From Chinchilla lanigera (Eukaryota; Chordata; Mammalia; Rodentia; Chinchillidae): a DNA stretch of 64,000 nt. Each line of letters opens with the position of its first letter. Position 1 is the first letter of the stretch. Positions 23,089 to 33,044 of the stretch are shown here, in pieces. The stretch spans positions 12,704,409 to 12,768,408 of the forward strand of contig NW_004955469.1 of assembly GCF_000276665.1 (NCBI RefSeq), written 5' to 3'. The translations under genes were made by a program, and so were the position numbers. Below the pieces are notes generated by a model. The model was not told where the DNA came from and did no database searches. It was given only the letters and a program-made list of their open reading frames with translations.

Positions 23089-23258
23089 CTCGGATGTCGA
23101 GTGTCCGGGACAGCTCGATTGCTGGAGATCCGCTCGCTCTCTCTCTGGTTGAAAGCATACAGCTTATAGGGGTCATCACCAACGCGCCACTTTTTGGCAT
23201 TCAGATACCGTCGTTCATCAAACTGCTCCCATAGGTCTTCCCAGTCAGCATCGGAAGG
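23089..23258 (-). CDS. GALNT14: GALNT14 exon 2 (polypeptide N-acetylgalactosaminyltransferase 14), internal coding exon
   Basis: The family consists of Golgi type II membrane enzymes that transfer GalNAc from UDP-GalNAc to Ser/Thr, the first step of mucin-type O-glycosylation. Read on the minus strand, the exon is 170 nt: 56 codons plus two bases, entered in phase 0 and left in phase 2. It begins [20 protein letters not shown], then reads [20 protein letters not shown], then [16 protein letters not shown]. This is the stem-to-catalytic-domain junction with the family's DDPY..(Y/H)AFNQ..S and PDTRH signatures, and it agrees nearly residue for residue with my recollection of human GALNT14. GALNT16, the closest paralogue, differs clearly here. 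Metal-binding and catalytic motifs lie in later exons outside the window. The acceptor is a pyrimidine-rich tract ending cacacag at 23,259. The donor is GAG/GTACTT at 23,088. Start codon, transmembrane segment and exon 3 are not in view. Confidence 0.93.
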
Positions 23259-23285
23259 CTGTGTGCGAAAACAATAGAAAGTCTG
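23259..23285 (-). other. 3' splice site of GALNT14 exon 2
   Basis: On the minus strand a pyrimidine-rich stretch (ctttctattgttttcgcacacag) ends in AG at 23,260-23,259, directly before codon CCT. The reading frame and homology both begin at this point. Confidence 0.88.
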
Positions 23286-23429
23286 TGAGAATGGGCCCCT
23301 GCCCTCTGCTAGCCACCTGTCTACTTACCAGCACGCAACCACAGAGACCAGCTTCATTCTCATAACACTGGCTTCAAAGATGAGGCCAGAGACAGAACAT
23401 TAACAAACCCATCAGCAACAGTAATAAAC

Positions 23430-23670
23430 AAAACAATGACAATAGCGGCCACTGCCATTTACTGAGTGTTATATTCTGGGCTCTGCTCCAGGACCTGGAC
23501 TCACACTACCTCATGTAATTCTCACAGCATTATGAGATGGAATTGCTCATATTCCCATCATACAGATGAGAAAGAAGCTTTTGTAGCTAAGTACCTTGCC
23601 CCAAATCCCACAGTTAGGAAGTGGCAGGGCAGAGACTTTTGAATTCCAGTATCCTGATCCCACAGGGCAT
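23430..23670 (-). repeat. MIR SINE
   Basis: Antisense MIR about 170 bp upstream of exon 2: 'catttactgagtgttatattctggg', 'ctcatgtaattctcacagcattatgagatgg', 'catacagatgagaaag', 'aggaagtggcagggcag'. Confidence 0.85.
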
Positions 23671-23895
23671 CTCTCTCCAGGACAATTTGAGGACTGCTGA
23701 CAGAGTGGCCGACACACAGCAAGTATGTGATCACAACCTTCCTCTCTACCTCTGGTGGCAACAACAAGATGTAAACTATCCATCTCTAACATTGTGCTAC
23801 CTACCAGACTCCCCAGAGCCCTTTCTCCTTTCAATCCAAGAACTTGTACCTATTTTTAGGAGGGATCAATGAGGGAATGATTTATGAGCTCAGCT

Positions 23896-23898
23896 GTA

Positions 23899-23939
<41 letters not shown>

Positions 23940-23955
23940 GTATGTATATGTATGT
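23896..23955 (+). repeat. (TG)n(TA)n microsatellite
   Basis: TGTGTGTG followed by roughly 15 TA units and TGTATG units. Confidence 0.92.
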
Positions 23956-24105
23956 GGACTCAGCACTTTAGAACATGTAAAATGGTTTCTGCATTTCTTT
24001 TCACTAAGACCCTCTGGGCTGGGCAGGGAAGATGAGGTTCCAGAAAGGTCCCTGGCCTATCTGAGGTCATTCACTGGCAAGAGGTAGAAGCCAGGGCACA
24101 GCAGC
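23955..24105 (-). repeat. Probable MIR fragment
   Basis: 'gggaagatgaggttccagaaagg' and 'tgaggtcattcactggcaagagg' follow antisense MIR order. Confidence 0.5.
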
Positions 24106-24639
24106 AAGAGGCTGCCTTCTTACCAGAGCTCAGAGCGCTTGGTTGTCCTATCCACAGCAACTCCACAACCAACAAAGATAACCCACCCAACCAGCAGGGC
24201 TGAGATTCCTGACCTTGGCATGCAGGATATTTAGGTTCGGTAACCACCTCCCAAGGGATGTTGCCACTTTCCCCTGGGGATGAGCAGTTGTGTTCAAAAA
24301 AGCTCAGACCTTTCAGGTTCATCTAACCATGAATACTGCGTCTCTAGGAAGACCTTACTGGTACGGTTCTGCCCTGGAACAGGAGGTGGCCATCATGGGC
24401 CCAGCATGTCACTGAGGATGAGCTGTTCATTCATGTGTTACTGACCCCAATTATCATGCAAGTGTCTCACACTGCCCAGATTTTAAAGGAGCAGAAAGCT
24501 ACCACCACAGCAGAATAAGATAAAACATTTCTGTGCACAAAAGCTTGAGGGGAAAAGCTCAGGGCAGGCTCAGCAGACAGCAGCACAGGCACTCGGCCCC
24601 TGCAGCAGGAAGAGGGGCTGCACCCGTCTGCATGTTCAT

Positions 24640-24900
24640 CTCAGGCGTTGTGCGATCTTATCTGGTAATTGATCTCTCTCTCCCTGTTTGTTATCTCCAC
24701 TTGAAACAGCCTTCTCCTGCTAATAGCACAAAATGAAGCTCTGGAACCAGTGATTTTTATCCAATAATTCATTTTATTAACATTCTGTGATACTGTTGCT
24801 ACAGAACCTGCTAGGGGGAATTTAGGTGGGGTGTGAAACCCCACGACTGTGCTGTGCAATGTCACAGCCTGACAGCTGTCATCTCTGGCTGGAACATCAC
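24640..24900. promoter_or_regulatory. Candidate conserved non-coding element with TGACAGCTGTCA palindrome
   Basis: Repeat-free, motif-rich interval. The perfect 12-bp palindrome tgacagctgtca lies at 24,870-24,881; it combines two TGACAG half-sites (MEIS/TGIF type) around an E-box CAGCTG. Function is inferred, not shown. Confidence 0.3.
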
Positions 24901-24904
24901 TGTA

Positions 24905-25285
24905 GGGTTACCCTGACATCCTGTCCTTGTGGGAAGGGCCATGGAACTGTTTCCCACTAGCTCAGTGCCAATTTAATTCATTGTAATTTGCTAAATAAGT
25001 TGGGAGCCCTTATAGTGCTCCAAGCTAGGGAGCAATGAGGATACACGGCTTGTGCCCTCAAGATGGCTACAGCATTGCAGACATACCCTTGGAGATACCT
25101 GTGCCACACCACAAGGTGAATCTGACCACAGAAGGTCAATGGCAATGCTAGGAAAGCACAGAGGAGTGAAGGAAATAGGGAATCGTTTCTTGGATGAGGT
25201 GTCAAATGAGTCCGACTTTAAAGGGTGAGAAAGGACTTCTGTTTTGCTTAAAGTATCTGGTGGGTACGTAGCAAACAGCTGGAGG
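24905..25285. other. Intron sequence, possibly an old decayed repeat
   Basis: 'agcaatgaggatacacggcttgtgccctcaagatgg' resembles the 'agagatgaacaagacacagtccctgccctcaaggag' words of ancient interspersed repeats. I cannot assign a family. Confidence 0.35.
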
Positions 25286-25287
25286 AA

Positions 25288-25330
25288 AGGCAGTATATTA
25301 CTCAGGGTTTTTTAAAGTAACAGAGTCAAT

Positions 25331-25369
<39 letters not shown>

Positions 25370-25705
25370 TTAAGTTTATATAGAAAGAAATCACAAGGAA
25401 TTGACTCACATGATTGTGGAGTCTGACATGTCCCCTGATATGTGATGGTCATGCTAGAGACCCACAAAGAGCTGATACCTCTCTCAGTTCAAGTCCAAAG
25501 ATAAGAATAAGACAGTTCAAAGGTATCCAGGGAGGAAGAATTCCATTTTAGTTCCACCGTTCTATTAGCCACTTCAGGCATATGTTAATCTCATTCAGAA
25601 ACACTCATGGACATACCTATATGGGCACTGACCAAATGCCTGGGCACCCAGTGGTCCAGTCAAGTCAACTGTAGTGTAACATTAACCATCCCAGATAGCA
25701 AATCC
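25288..25705 (-). mobile_element. MLT2-type ERVL LTR, copy 1
   Basis: Antisense MLT2 words in order: 'tattactcagggtttt', 'caatagggtgtgtg', 'aaggaattgactcacatgattgtgg', 'cactgaccaaatgcctgggcaccc', 'gtaacattaacca'. Confidence 0.75.
25333..25367 (+). repeat. (GT)n microsatellite in MLT2 copy 1
   Basis: About 17 GT units, directly after the 'caatagg' word of the LTR. Confidence 0.93.
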
Positions 25706-25869
25706 AGAGACAAAGCATCTGTTTAGGGAATGGTTAGCTCAGGAACACAGAGGCTGGAATGTGGATTGCAAAGAGTGCAAGAAAACTACAGAACACAGGT
25801 GGACCTTACAAAGCAGATCACGAGAAAAGGTCTCTGGTCACATGTGTGGGATAGAATAGAGTAGGGATG

Positions 25870-26738
25870 TGGTGGATTGACAACTGGTGGTCAGCTTGTA
25901 ACACCTGGCTGAGCTTAACCAGTGTGGTGCTGGGTGTGAATGGCCCACCTAAGGATTGTTGTTGGCAGCATGAGAGGCAGAACAAGAGAAGTAGAGAGGC
26001 TGTTGGGAGCTGGTAGAAGCTGGAAGGAGCTGTTGGTTTTCTTGGAGGAGCTTGTCATGCTGGCTTTTCTTGACGAATTCTCAGCTGTTCTCATTGTCCA
26101 AGGAGCTCAGGACCTTGTTGTCACTGAGAGTAGCTTCGGTTCACCTTGGGGGAGCTCTGGTCCTCACTTCGAGCATCACTTCCTGGCTCCAGAGGGGAAG
26201 ATGGTGCACTGCTCAGTGTCCCGGAGAAGCTTGTTGCATTGGCTTTCCTGATGGAAACTTGGCTTTCCTCATCATCAGAGGAGCTTGGGACCTCACTGTT
26301 TCTGAGGATGGCTGTGATACTTTTTGGGAGAGCTCTGGTTCTTATCTTGAGTGTTGCTTCCTGGCTCCAGTTCAGATCTCTCAGTCTACTATCACAGATT
26401 CTTCATCCTACTTGCACAGATTTTCTAGCTTCCACCACTGACCTTTGGGCCTTCCCAGTGCAGATCTGTGAAACAGGCCTGCATGAGACCTTGTCATGGG
26501 CTCTAGACCTCCAGCTGGACTCATGGGAGGCATTGTTATTAGCTCTAGGTCTTCAGCTGGACTCATGTACATTATTGTGGGATCCAGGCCCTTGGCTGGA
26601 TTCTTTAGTCTTTAGTGTGTGGACAGATTTCCTGCACTCTCCCTTTTGTATATGATTCTTTGGGTGACTATTATAAATAATCTTATAAAATGTGTCCTGT
26701 ATTACACTGCTCCCCTTGCAAAACCCTAAACTACAACA
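25870..26738 (+). mobile_element. Unnamed LTR-like repeat, copy A, with internal tandem duplication
   Basis: Starts tggtggattgacaactgg and ends ccctaaactacaaca (TG...CA), with 'attataaataatcttataaa' near the 3' end as a polyadenylation-like region. It is collinear with 57,062-57,673. A unit of about 180 bp is present twice (from about 26,041 and 26,221), each ending tcctggctccag. Frames of up to 169 codons inside are repeat-derived. Confidence 0.7.
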
Positions 26739-26739
26739 A

Positions 26740-27315
26740 GAGAGATCTACTACACAGGCCAGATGGGAAGTGACCTCAATAATCTAACCTGATGCCTATA
26801 GTGGGGCTCTACTGGGTGCCACTGATGGTTCCACCCATCTGCTGGAGAAGCAGGTGGTAGAGCAGAGCCCAGGACAACTGGGCTTTCTAGCCCAGAGGCT
26901 AGAAAGACAAGATATAACACACCACTTATCCTCATCCTAGTCCCCTACTCTCTGTTCACGTCAGAGGGACAGAGCCAAGTGGGCCCAAGGCCAGTAGCTT
27001 CCCAGCCTGGTTTTCCCCATCCACAGGGTAGCCAAGCTTACCCAGCACCCCTGGCAGGAGCTTCATCCTGGGAGAAGATGCTGTGAAAACTCAGCTGGAA
27101 CTGGCCCCAGAAAGCCAGAGAAACAGCCAGGCTGGCAAGAGAAATCGCATACACAGTCTTTGGAAGGCATCCTTGGCGGAGTCTGTTCGCTTCAGTGTGT
27201 CACGTGTACAGAGCTGGCTCACAGGCTGATGCACTGAAACCTCTTCAGAGGCACAGCCTGCCCTAAAGGCTGGGCTTTTTCCTACTGTAACATCGATTGT
27301 ATTAGATAATGGCAA
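26740..27315. other. Unique intron sequence
   Basis: No recognisable repeat or exon. Confidence 0.4.
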
Positions 27316-27319
27316 AAGT

Positions 27320-27470
27320 GTGTCTAAAATAATGACACACATTTTATCTTTATATATGCACATATATTGTCATAGACTCCTCATACAACCCTATCTGTGT
27401 AGGGAGGGATGGGATTCGAGGAGCAAGGTGGCTTGCCCAAGCTCACAGCTAGCACAGGATGAAACCACTG
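27320..27470 (-). repeat. MIR-like SINE fragment
   Basis: 'cctcatacaaccctatctgtgtaggg' and 'gtggcttgcccaagctcacagctagcacagg' follow antisense MIR order, with a decayed middle. Confidence 0.6.
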
Positions 27471-27664
27471 ATGTAATCCTCCCAAAGAAAACCCCACCAC
27501 CACCATCACCACAGACTGGAACAACAGAGTGAATAAACATGCACCAAAGGGCCGAACTGCTCTAAACCAACTGACATCACATGAGTTCAACAAGGGACTT
27601 AAGCCCCATGGAAACCTCGTTACTATGGTATGGAAAGGGGGACACTACCCACTGTGAAGGTTTT

Positions 27665-27689
27665 TGCTGAGGTCAACTTGACCTCAGCA
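27665..27689. promoter_or_regulatory. Perfect 25-bp palindrome containing a consensus estrogen response element
   Basis: The arms tgctgaggtcaa and ttgacctcagca surround a central c. The core ggtcaacttgacc (27,671-27,683) exactly fits GGTCAnnnTGACC, and the flanking A and T extend it to AGGTCAnnnTGACCT. Nuclear-receptor binding is inferred from the motif. Confidence 0.55.
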
Positions 27690-28970
27690 TGGTATAGAAT
27701 GTGATTAATATTAATAAATTGGCATAAAATAAATTGAGAGTCTGTCCTAGGCTTACGTGATTCATGGTGAGACCTGCAGCTGGCTTACAGACAGGTTAAT
27801 TCTTAAGCCAATGGACAGAGCTGAGACCAGAAAGTGGTCTGTGAAGTTCTGGCACCTCAAAGCAAGATAAAACGGCAGCTGAGGACTGACTCATCTAAAT
27901 TCCTTCTAGTTCAGTAGTCCAATTAACAGATAATCAGATTACTGGTTAATCATGATCTGTTCCTGTATGCTTTTCCAGAAATGCTTTGTCCCTCAGTCCT
28001 TGAACCTTGCCTTTGTCAGCAGTTCCCCACCACCACTTTCTGCAGCCCACCGCTTTCTAACACTCCCCCTATTAAACTGTGCATCTAATGAAGGCCAGGG
28101 ACACCATGCTTTTTGGGTGTTGTTACAAGTTGACCATCAGTTGTCAATCCACCACATCCTTCCTTGTATCCTTGGTCAGGAGATCAGTGGTCCTAGGCCA
28201 GGACCCTGACAGCTTTCACATCAGGGTTTCAGAGAAGAAGCTATTCTGTGAAAATGCTGTGCCTATATGTATACCTGTCACTTGCTGGGCACTTATTGTG
28301 CCATATTTTATTTTCAAAGGAGGGAGGCCTTCCTTCTTTACTTTATCATGTTCCTAGAGAAGAATTCTCCCCTAAGAAAATTAAAGCCTGGTACAGGGCC
28401 AGACACAGATGCCAAGGCAGGAGAGCCACCCTCCACCACCACCACCACCTACCCCAGGCACTTCTGCAAACCTTGGGAACACTTCCAAGGGTGCCTGGCT
28501 TTGGCTCCCTGAGGGACTAACCCCCCCCCACACACACACACACACTGTGGGGCTGCACATGATTTACCCGTGAGCAGGACTGCTGGGTATACAGTCATGG
28601 TCTGTCCTTCCAGCCTGTGCTTCCCCCTCTAAATGGAGCAGGATATCCTGGCCTTCTTGTCCCTACATAGGAATTGCACACCAGGCTTGCTTCTAGAAGC
28701 AACCTCCTATCTCATCCAAGTGTTTGGATAAGTCCATTTATGGTCTGCCTCATCATCTCCCCCTACAGGCACCCCTGAATGTTCTGGTCCCTCTGTCTAG
28801 ATTCAAAGTGGGAAAACTGGGAGCTCCACTTCATCCTCAGACAATTCCACTCTCCCATGCCATTTTTGATGAAAGCTTTGCCTTAGCCCTTGGAGGGTGC
28901 CTCCTTGCCTCAAGTTATGACATTAGTAGGGTTAATATTGTTTCCCATGTGTGTTCTGATTCTTCAGTGT
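27690..28970. other. Unique intron sequence with a short (CA)n
   Basis: No exon. Nine C then about eight CA units lie at 28,521-28,545. CACCAC-rich words occur at 28,430-28,450. Confidence 0.45.
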
Positions 28971-28975
28971 TTTCC

Positions 28976-29056
28976 TGTATTGGTCAGAATCCTTCAAAAA
29001 AATAAAATAAAACCGACAGTCTGTCTATATGTCTGCTCTCTGTCTGTCTCTCTTTC

Positions 29057-29097
<41 letters not shown>

Positions 29098-29460
29098 ACA
29101 AAGATACAAGGAGAGAAAAAAGGAGTGGGGAGGGAGAGAGAACAAGAAAGAGAAATTGGCTTATTTTAAGGAACTGGCTCATGAAATTGTGACTTGCACC
29201 CTGACACCAAAGGTAGCCTTTGCAGGCAGAATTCCTTCCTGCTGGGTGGAGGTCAGTCCTTGTCTCCTAAAGCCTTCTGTGATCAATTGAATGAGGCCTG
29301 ATTAGATGAGGCTTACCAATATTATGAAGAGTAATCTGCTTTACTCAAAGTCCATCAATTTATATGTTAACGTCGTCTTAAAAACACCCTCAAAAAACAT
29401 TCAGAATAATGTTTGACCAAATACCTGGGCACTATGGCTCACCCACACTAGCCATCACAG
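28976..29460 (-). mobile_element. MLT2-type ERVL LTR, copy 2
   Basis: Antisense words: 'tattggtcagaatccttc', 'ggcttattttaaggaactggctcatgaaattgtg', 'ggcagaattccttcctgctggg', 'agtaatctgctttactcaaagtcc', 'gtttgaccaaatacctgggcac', 'ctagccatcaca'. Confidence 0.88.
29040..29096 (+). repeat. (TCTG)n(TTTC)n(TG)n microsatellite in MLT2 copy 2
   Basis: Compound tract ending in about 15 TG units, located where the other MLT2 copies also carry GT repeats. Confidence 0.92.
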
Positions 29461-29519
29461 CTCCCCTTGTCAGAACCTCAGAGGGGAAGGGGTCCTGAGG
29501 GTTATTTCAAGCTCTCATA

Positions 29520-29655
29520 AAACTAAAATACTGTAGAAAATTACACCTTGAGTTTTCAAATAAGGAAATTAAGACATGGGGACGATATATGATTTGCCTA
29601 AATTCACAGAACCAGCAAGTGTCTGTCTCAAAGCCTGTACTGATTCCCCTTTTTC
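29520..29655 (-). repeat. MIR SINE
   Basis: 'ttttcaaataaggaaattaagacatgggg' and 'tttgcctaaattcacagaaccagcaagtg' match the antisense MIR core. Confidence 0.72.
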
Positions 29656-29659
29656 CAAC

Positions 29660-30075
29660 AGATGCAGCTTCAAGCCAGCTGTGGGGTGCAGGGGCTGTCA
29701 TCTGCTTATATCTAGGACTCCAGTCTCTAGCTCCCCAGCACCAGCCAGAGCCATCCTGCTTCCCATTAGATCAGGGCAGACCAAATGCTCCCAAGGACCC
29801 TTGCCAGTCAACAACTAGACCTACAGGAGATATAAGAAGTGTGGCTTTTCATATATTACAGAGCTTTTAGAAGGAAAATCTTCAGAGTATAAGGAGAGGT
29901 GAGGTCAGGGAAAACACAGTACTGCAACTAGAGCTGGGGAAACTGAACAGTGAGCAAAAGCAAAGTGTGAAGCTTCGCTGAGGGTGAAGGTCATGGAGAA
30001 AGCAGACCTTGGCTCATACAAGGTGGACAAGCGGATCTGAGTCTGACGTCACTAAGCTCAAGAAGAGGACGAAGT
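29660..30075. other. Unique intron sequence
   Basis: Nothing recognised. Confidence 0.4.
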
Positions 30076-30079
30076 GGTT

Positions 30080-30465
30080 TAAGTGGGTTGTGCCCCTGTC
30101 TCAGGAAAAGCAAAGGTAACTCCTATCTGGAGGAAAGCATAGGCTCACAACCACCACAAGTTCCATCAAAAGGTGAAGTCACAAAACCAAAAAAAAAAAA
30201 AAAAAAAGAAAAGAAAAACCACCAGACAGAGAGGAAACAAGTCATGAAGGCAAGAATCAGTGGCAACTCAAAACAGATTGAGACCCTCTGAAGACTTCAG
30301 ACACAAGAATTATCAACACAGTACCACAAACGTGACCAAAGGTTCAAAATGGGGAGGAAAAATTAAGAAAGAACAAAAATAAAAGGGCCAGATAGACTTT
30401 TTAGAAAACCAAACAGAAGTTTTAGAAAAGTATCACAATTAAAAGCTAATGCCACAAAAGTCACA
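30080..30465 (+). repeat. Probable HAL1/L1M ORF1-region fragment
   Basis: A-rich sense strand with 'gacttcagacacaagaattatcaacac' and 'actttttagaaaaccaaacagaagttttag', resembling HAL1/L1M. A run of about 19 A followed by gaaaagaaaa sits at about 30,189-30,216. Confidence 0.4.
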
Positions 30466-30479
30466 GAGAGATATTTATA

Positions 30480-30645
30480 ATATGCAAAGCATTTAATATC
30501 GATAATGTTGGCTAATGTTATTGTCACCCTTTTATAAAGTGGGCAGGCTAGTTATATTGTTTCCATTTCACAGATGAGGAAACCAAGGCTCACAGAAGCA
30601 AACAAGATTGCATCAACTCGGCTCACTACTGAGACCCCCGTCTTG
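30480..30645 (-). repeat. MIR SINE
   Basis: 'atgcaaagcatttaatatcg', 'tttccatttcacagatgaggaaaccaaggctcacagaag' is a close antisense MIR core. Confidence 0.78.
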
Positions 30646-30649
30646 GACT

Positions 30650-31715
30650 TTCAACCTCAAATTTTGTGTTCTTTCCATATCCCTAGAGGTTCCATTCAAC
30701 CACAGGGCCTACTTTCCCTCCTGTCAGTTACTCAAAAAAATAAAAAAATACAGAAGTATCCTGCTCACCTCTGCACTCCTCTCGTGTCCAGGCAGCAGGG
30801 AGTGACCTTATTTTACCAAGGGCAGGCAACAAAGGGAGGGGAATGGTCTGGGAAATGAACAAGTGCTGGTAAGAGATTCTCCCCAGTGGGCAGGACAAAC
30901 TCCAACAAAGGAGGGGCGAGCTAGCCCTTTGCTCGCCTGGGCTCACAACAAAGGAAGGCTGGAAAATCCCTTTTCCCTCACCAAGGGACAGCACATCAAT
31001 TATGGATTATTAGATCAGATCTTCATTTTAATATTTCCTCCATGTATTATCACCTCTCCTCGCTGGAATTCTGTCTTGGGAGTTATTTAACTGATGTGCA
31101 GAAATCTAAATTTAATTTATTATGATCTAACTCACTTTAGAAGCCAAATTACCCTGCACTGGAGAAGGATCAAGTCAATATACCCCTTGGCTTTCTATTT
31201 ATCTTCTGCAGGGTTTTCTCTCCATCCCTTTAGTATTCATTTTTATCTCAGGTGCTGGTCATAAATTTAAATTTTCCTCAAAATTAGGCAATTGTTCCTT
31301 CAATGTTGTAGTTTAATGCTTAATATTAATTATATGAGCATCACTCCTTAAAGAGTTTGATAGATAGAATGGACATATAATAGAGGAGGGATGGGCTATT
31401 TCCCAGACCAAATGAGGTAGCATATAATTCAAGAGAGATGAGTTTACTCTTCTGCTTTCCTTCATCCTATCCCATTTCACTTTCTTCCTCACACTTCTGC
31501 TTCCACAGAAAACAGATCTCCTGGGAACTGCTTTATGCGGCACCTCTGAGCCAATGAGCCACTGCCAGCCAGGACACCAAACCCATATCTGTCTCTAAGG
31601 CTAGATTTTTCTCCAGTTGATTTTGGTCTCGTTTAGTCTCTGACAGTAAGAACAAACACTGCCCAGCTCTCACCATTGCCCCTAGATATTCACTCACCAC
31701 CCACATCTCAATGGC
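30650..31715. other. Unique intron sequence, part AT-rich and CNE-like
   Basis: 31,000-31,180 ('attttaatatttcctccatg', 'aatctaaatttaatttatta') is AT-rich and repeat-free, the texture of a conserved element. Nothing coding seen. Confidence 0.35.
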
Positions 31716-31719
31716 ATGC

Positions 31720-31980
31720 CACATGCAAATACAACTTTGGGGGAAGTTTCCAGCTTTCTAGAAGAAGGAAAGTTCCAATAATTAGTATAATTGCCTGAAA
31801 ACTCCAACTGTGAAATATAATATGATTAGCTGAATGGATAGAAGCCCAGTTTTTGTTTCTGGAATAGAAAAAAAAACTCACACAATTTGGACCTTATATG
31901 GAGATTAATTTGCTTACTAATTAGCATGAGAGGGAGGTGCCAGGGAAGTTGAAATCAGCATGATGAGGGAACAAGGCTGG
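31720..31980. promoter_or_regulatory. Candidate enhancer: octamer, CArG box and homeodomain sites
   Basis: Exact octamer atgcaaat at 31,723-31,730. Exact CArG box ccttatatgg at 31,892-31,901. Palindromic homeodomain core ctaattag at 31,917-31,924, plus 'gattaattt' just before it. The interval is repeat-free. Regulatory activity is inferred from motif clustering. Confidence 0.35.
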
Positions 31981-31984
31981 CTCC

Positions 31985-32735
31985 TGGCACATGCCAGAAT
32001 GTGTGAGTGCTACGGTTAAGGGTCTGCTTCCTGCCCACCAACACCCATAACCTCCCACCAGAGATTAAACCCAAAGCTCCGTCATTCATACGGGCACTTG
32101 AATGGCTTGTCACTTGCCTGAAGGGTAAGGCTCAAATGCTTTTGGACACAAAGACTGAGAAGCCAACCCTACCCACATCCTTTATTTCTGCATTCCATTT
32201 GCTTTGTGTTGAGAGAAGGAGATAAACGATGGAAGAGGCCAGGTATCCACACAAGGCTCAGAAGAGATCTTGTGGACTGGACAGTGACACAGGAGGGTGG
32301 ATCTGCCCACAGTCAGGAGGCTAATGCTGGAGAACAGCTTGTACTAAGCATAGGGACCGGCGCCAAGGACAGACCCAGAAGGGGGTCTGGATAGAGGACA
32401 ACAACCAGATGTGACTTGGGAAGAACAGCCTCCAATGCACAGAGCTGGATGCTGAAACACGACATCTCTGGTGTATATAGTCAAACTGCACTGGACACAA
32501 GCTCAGGTCGCCACACTGAGAACATTCAGCAAGACTGATGCAGCAGCCACCTACCAGGGGCAGGGGTGTGAGGGAAGAGAGGATATACCCATGCAAGTTG
32601 GCCCTAAAACAAAACCAAGAGTAGTCTCCCACAGGATAGAGACAGAGAGGCTCGTGGTCAGAGTCCATCCTTCTGAAAATCACCTCTAGAAGAAAAAAAT
32701 AGATTTGCATTTCTTGGTAATGGAAGAGCTCTTTG
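31985..32735. other. Unique intron sequence
   Basis: No repeat or exon recognised. Confidence 0.4.
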
Positions 32736-32737
32736 AC

Positions 32738-33040
32738 TTAGTCACTTTTTTATCGCTGGGACACAATACCTCACACCCACAATTTAAAGGACAGAAGTTT
32801 ACTTTGGCTCATGGTTATGGTTCATGATCAGCTGGCTCCATGGCAGAAATTGAAAGGTGGCAGAGCTAGGCAGAGGCAAACTGCTCACATCATGCCAGCC
32901 AGGAAGCAAGAGAGTGAAAGGAGGAACGCTTAATCCAATGAAACCATGAACCATTTGTGTCCTAAAGACTAACCTCCGAGTATGTGAGATTTCGGGAAGG
33001 TCATTCTTGACCCTAAACTATAATATTCTCCCTTTACTAG
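32738..33040 (-). mobile_element. MaLR-like LTR, same broad family as 40,905-41,290
   Basis: Antisense words: 'tttatcgctgggacacaatac', 'acagaagtttactttggctcatgg', 'gctggctccatggcag', 'gctcacatcatgccagccaggaagcaagag'. Confidence 0.65.
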
Positions 33041-33044
33041 ATGG

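Noticed and set aside
22922..23200. Frame overlapping exon 2 on the minus strand and extending into the intron
   Set aside because: It reads through the exon-2 donor into non-homologous sequence. The GALNT homology stops exactly at the GT.
26146..26655. 169-codon frame whose C-terminal part resembles a frame at 57,113-57,451
   Set aside because: The resemblance is because both lie in copies of the same LTR-like repeat. There are no retroviral protein motifs.
30188..30216. Long A run as another tail-only insertion
   Set aside because: The flanking words (aaaacc and aaaaacc) are too short and low-complexity to count as a target duplication.
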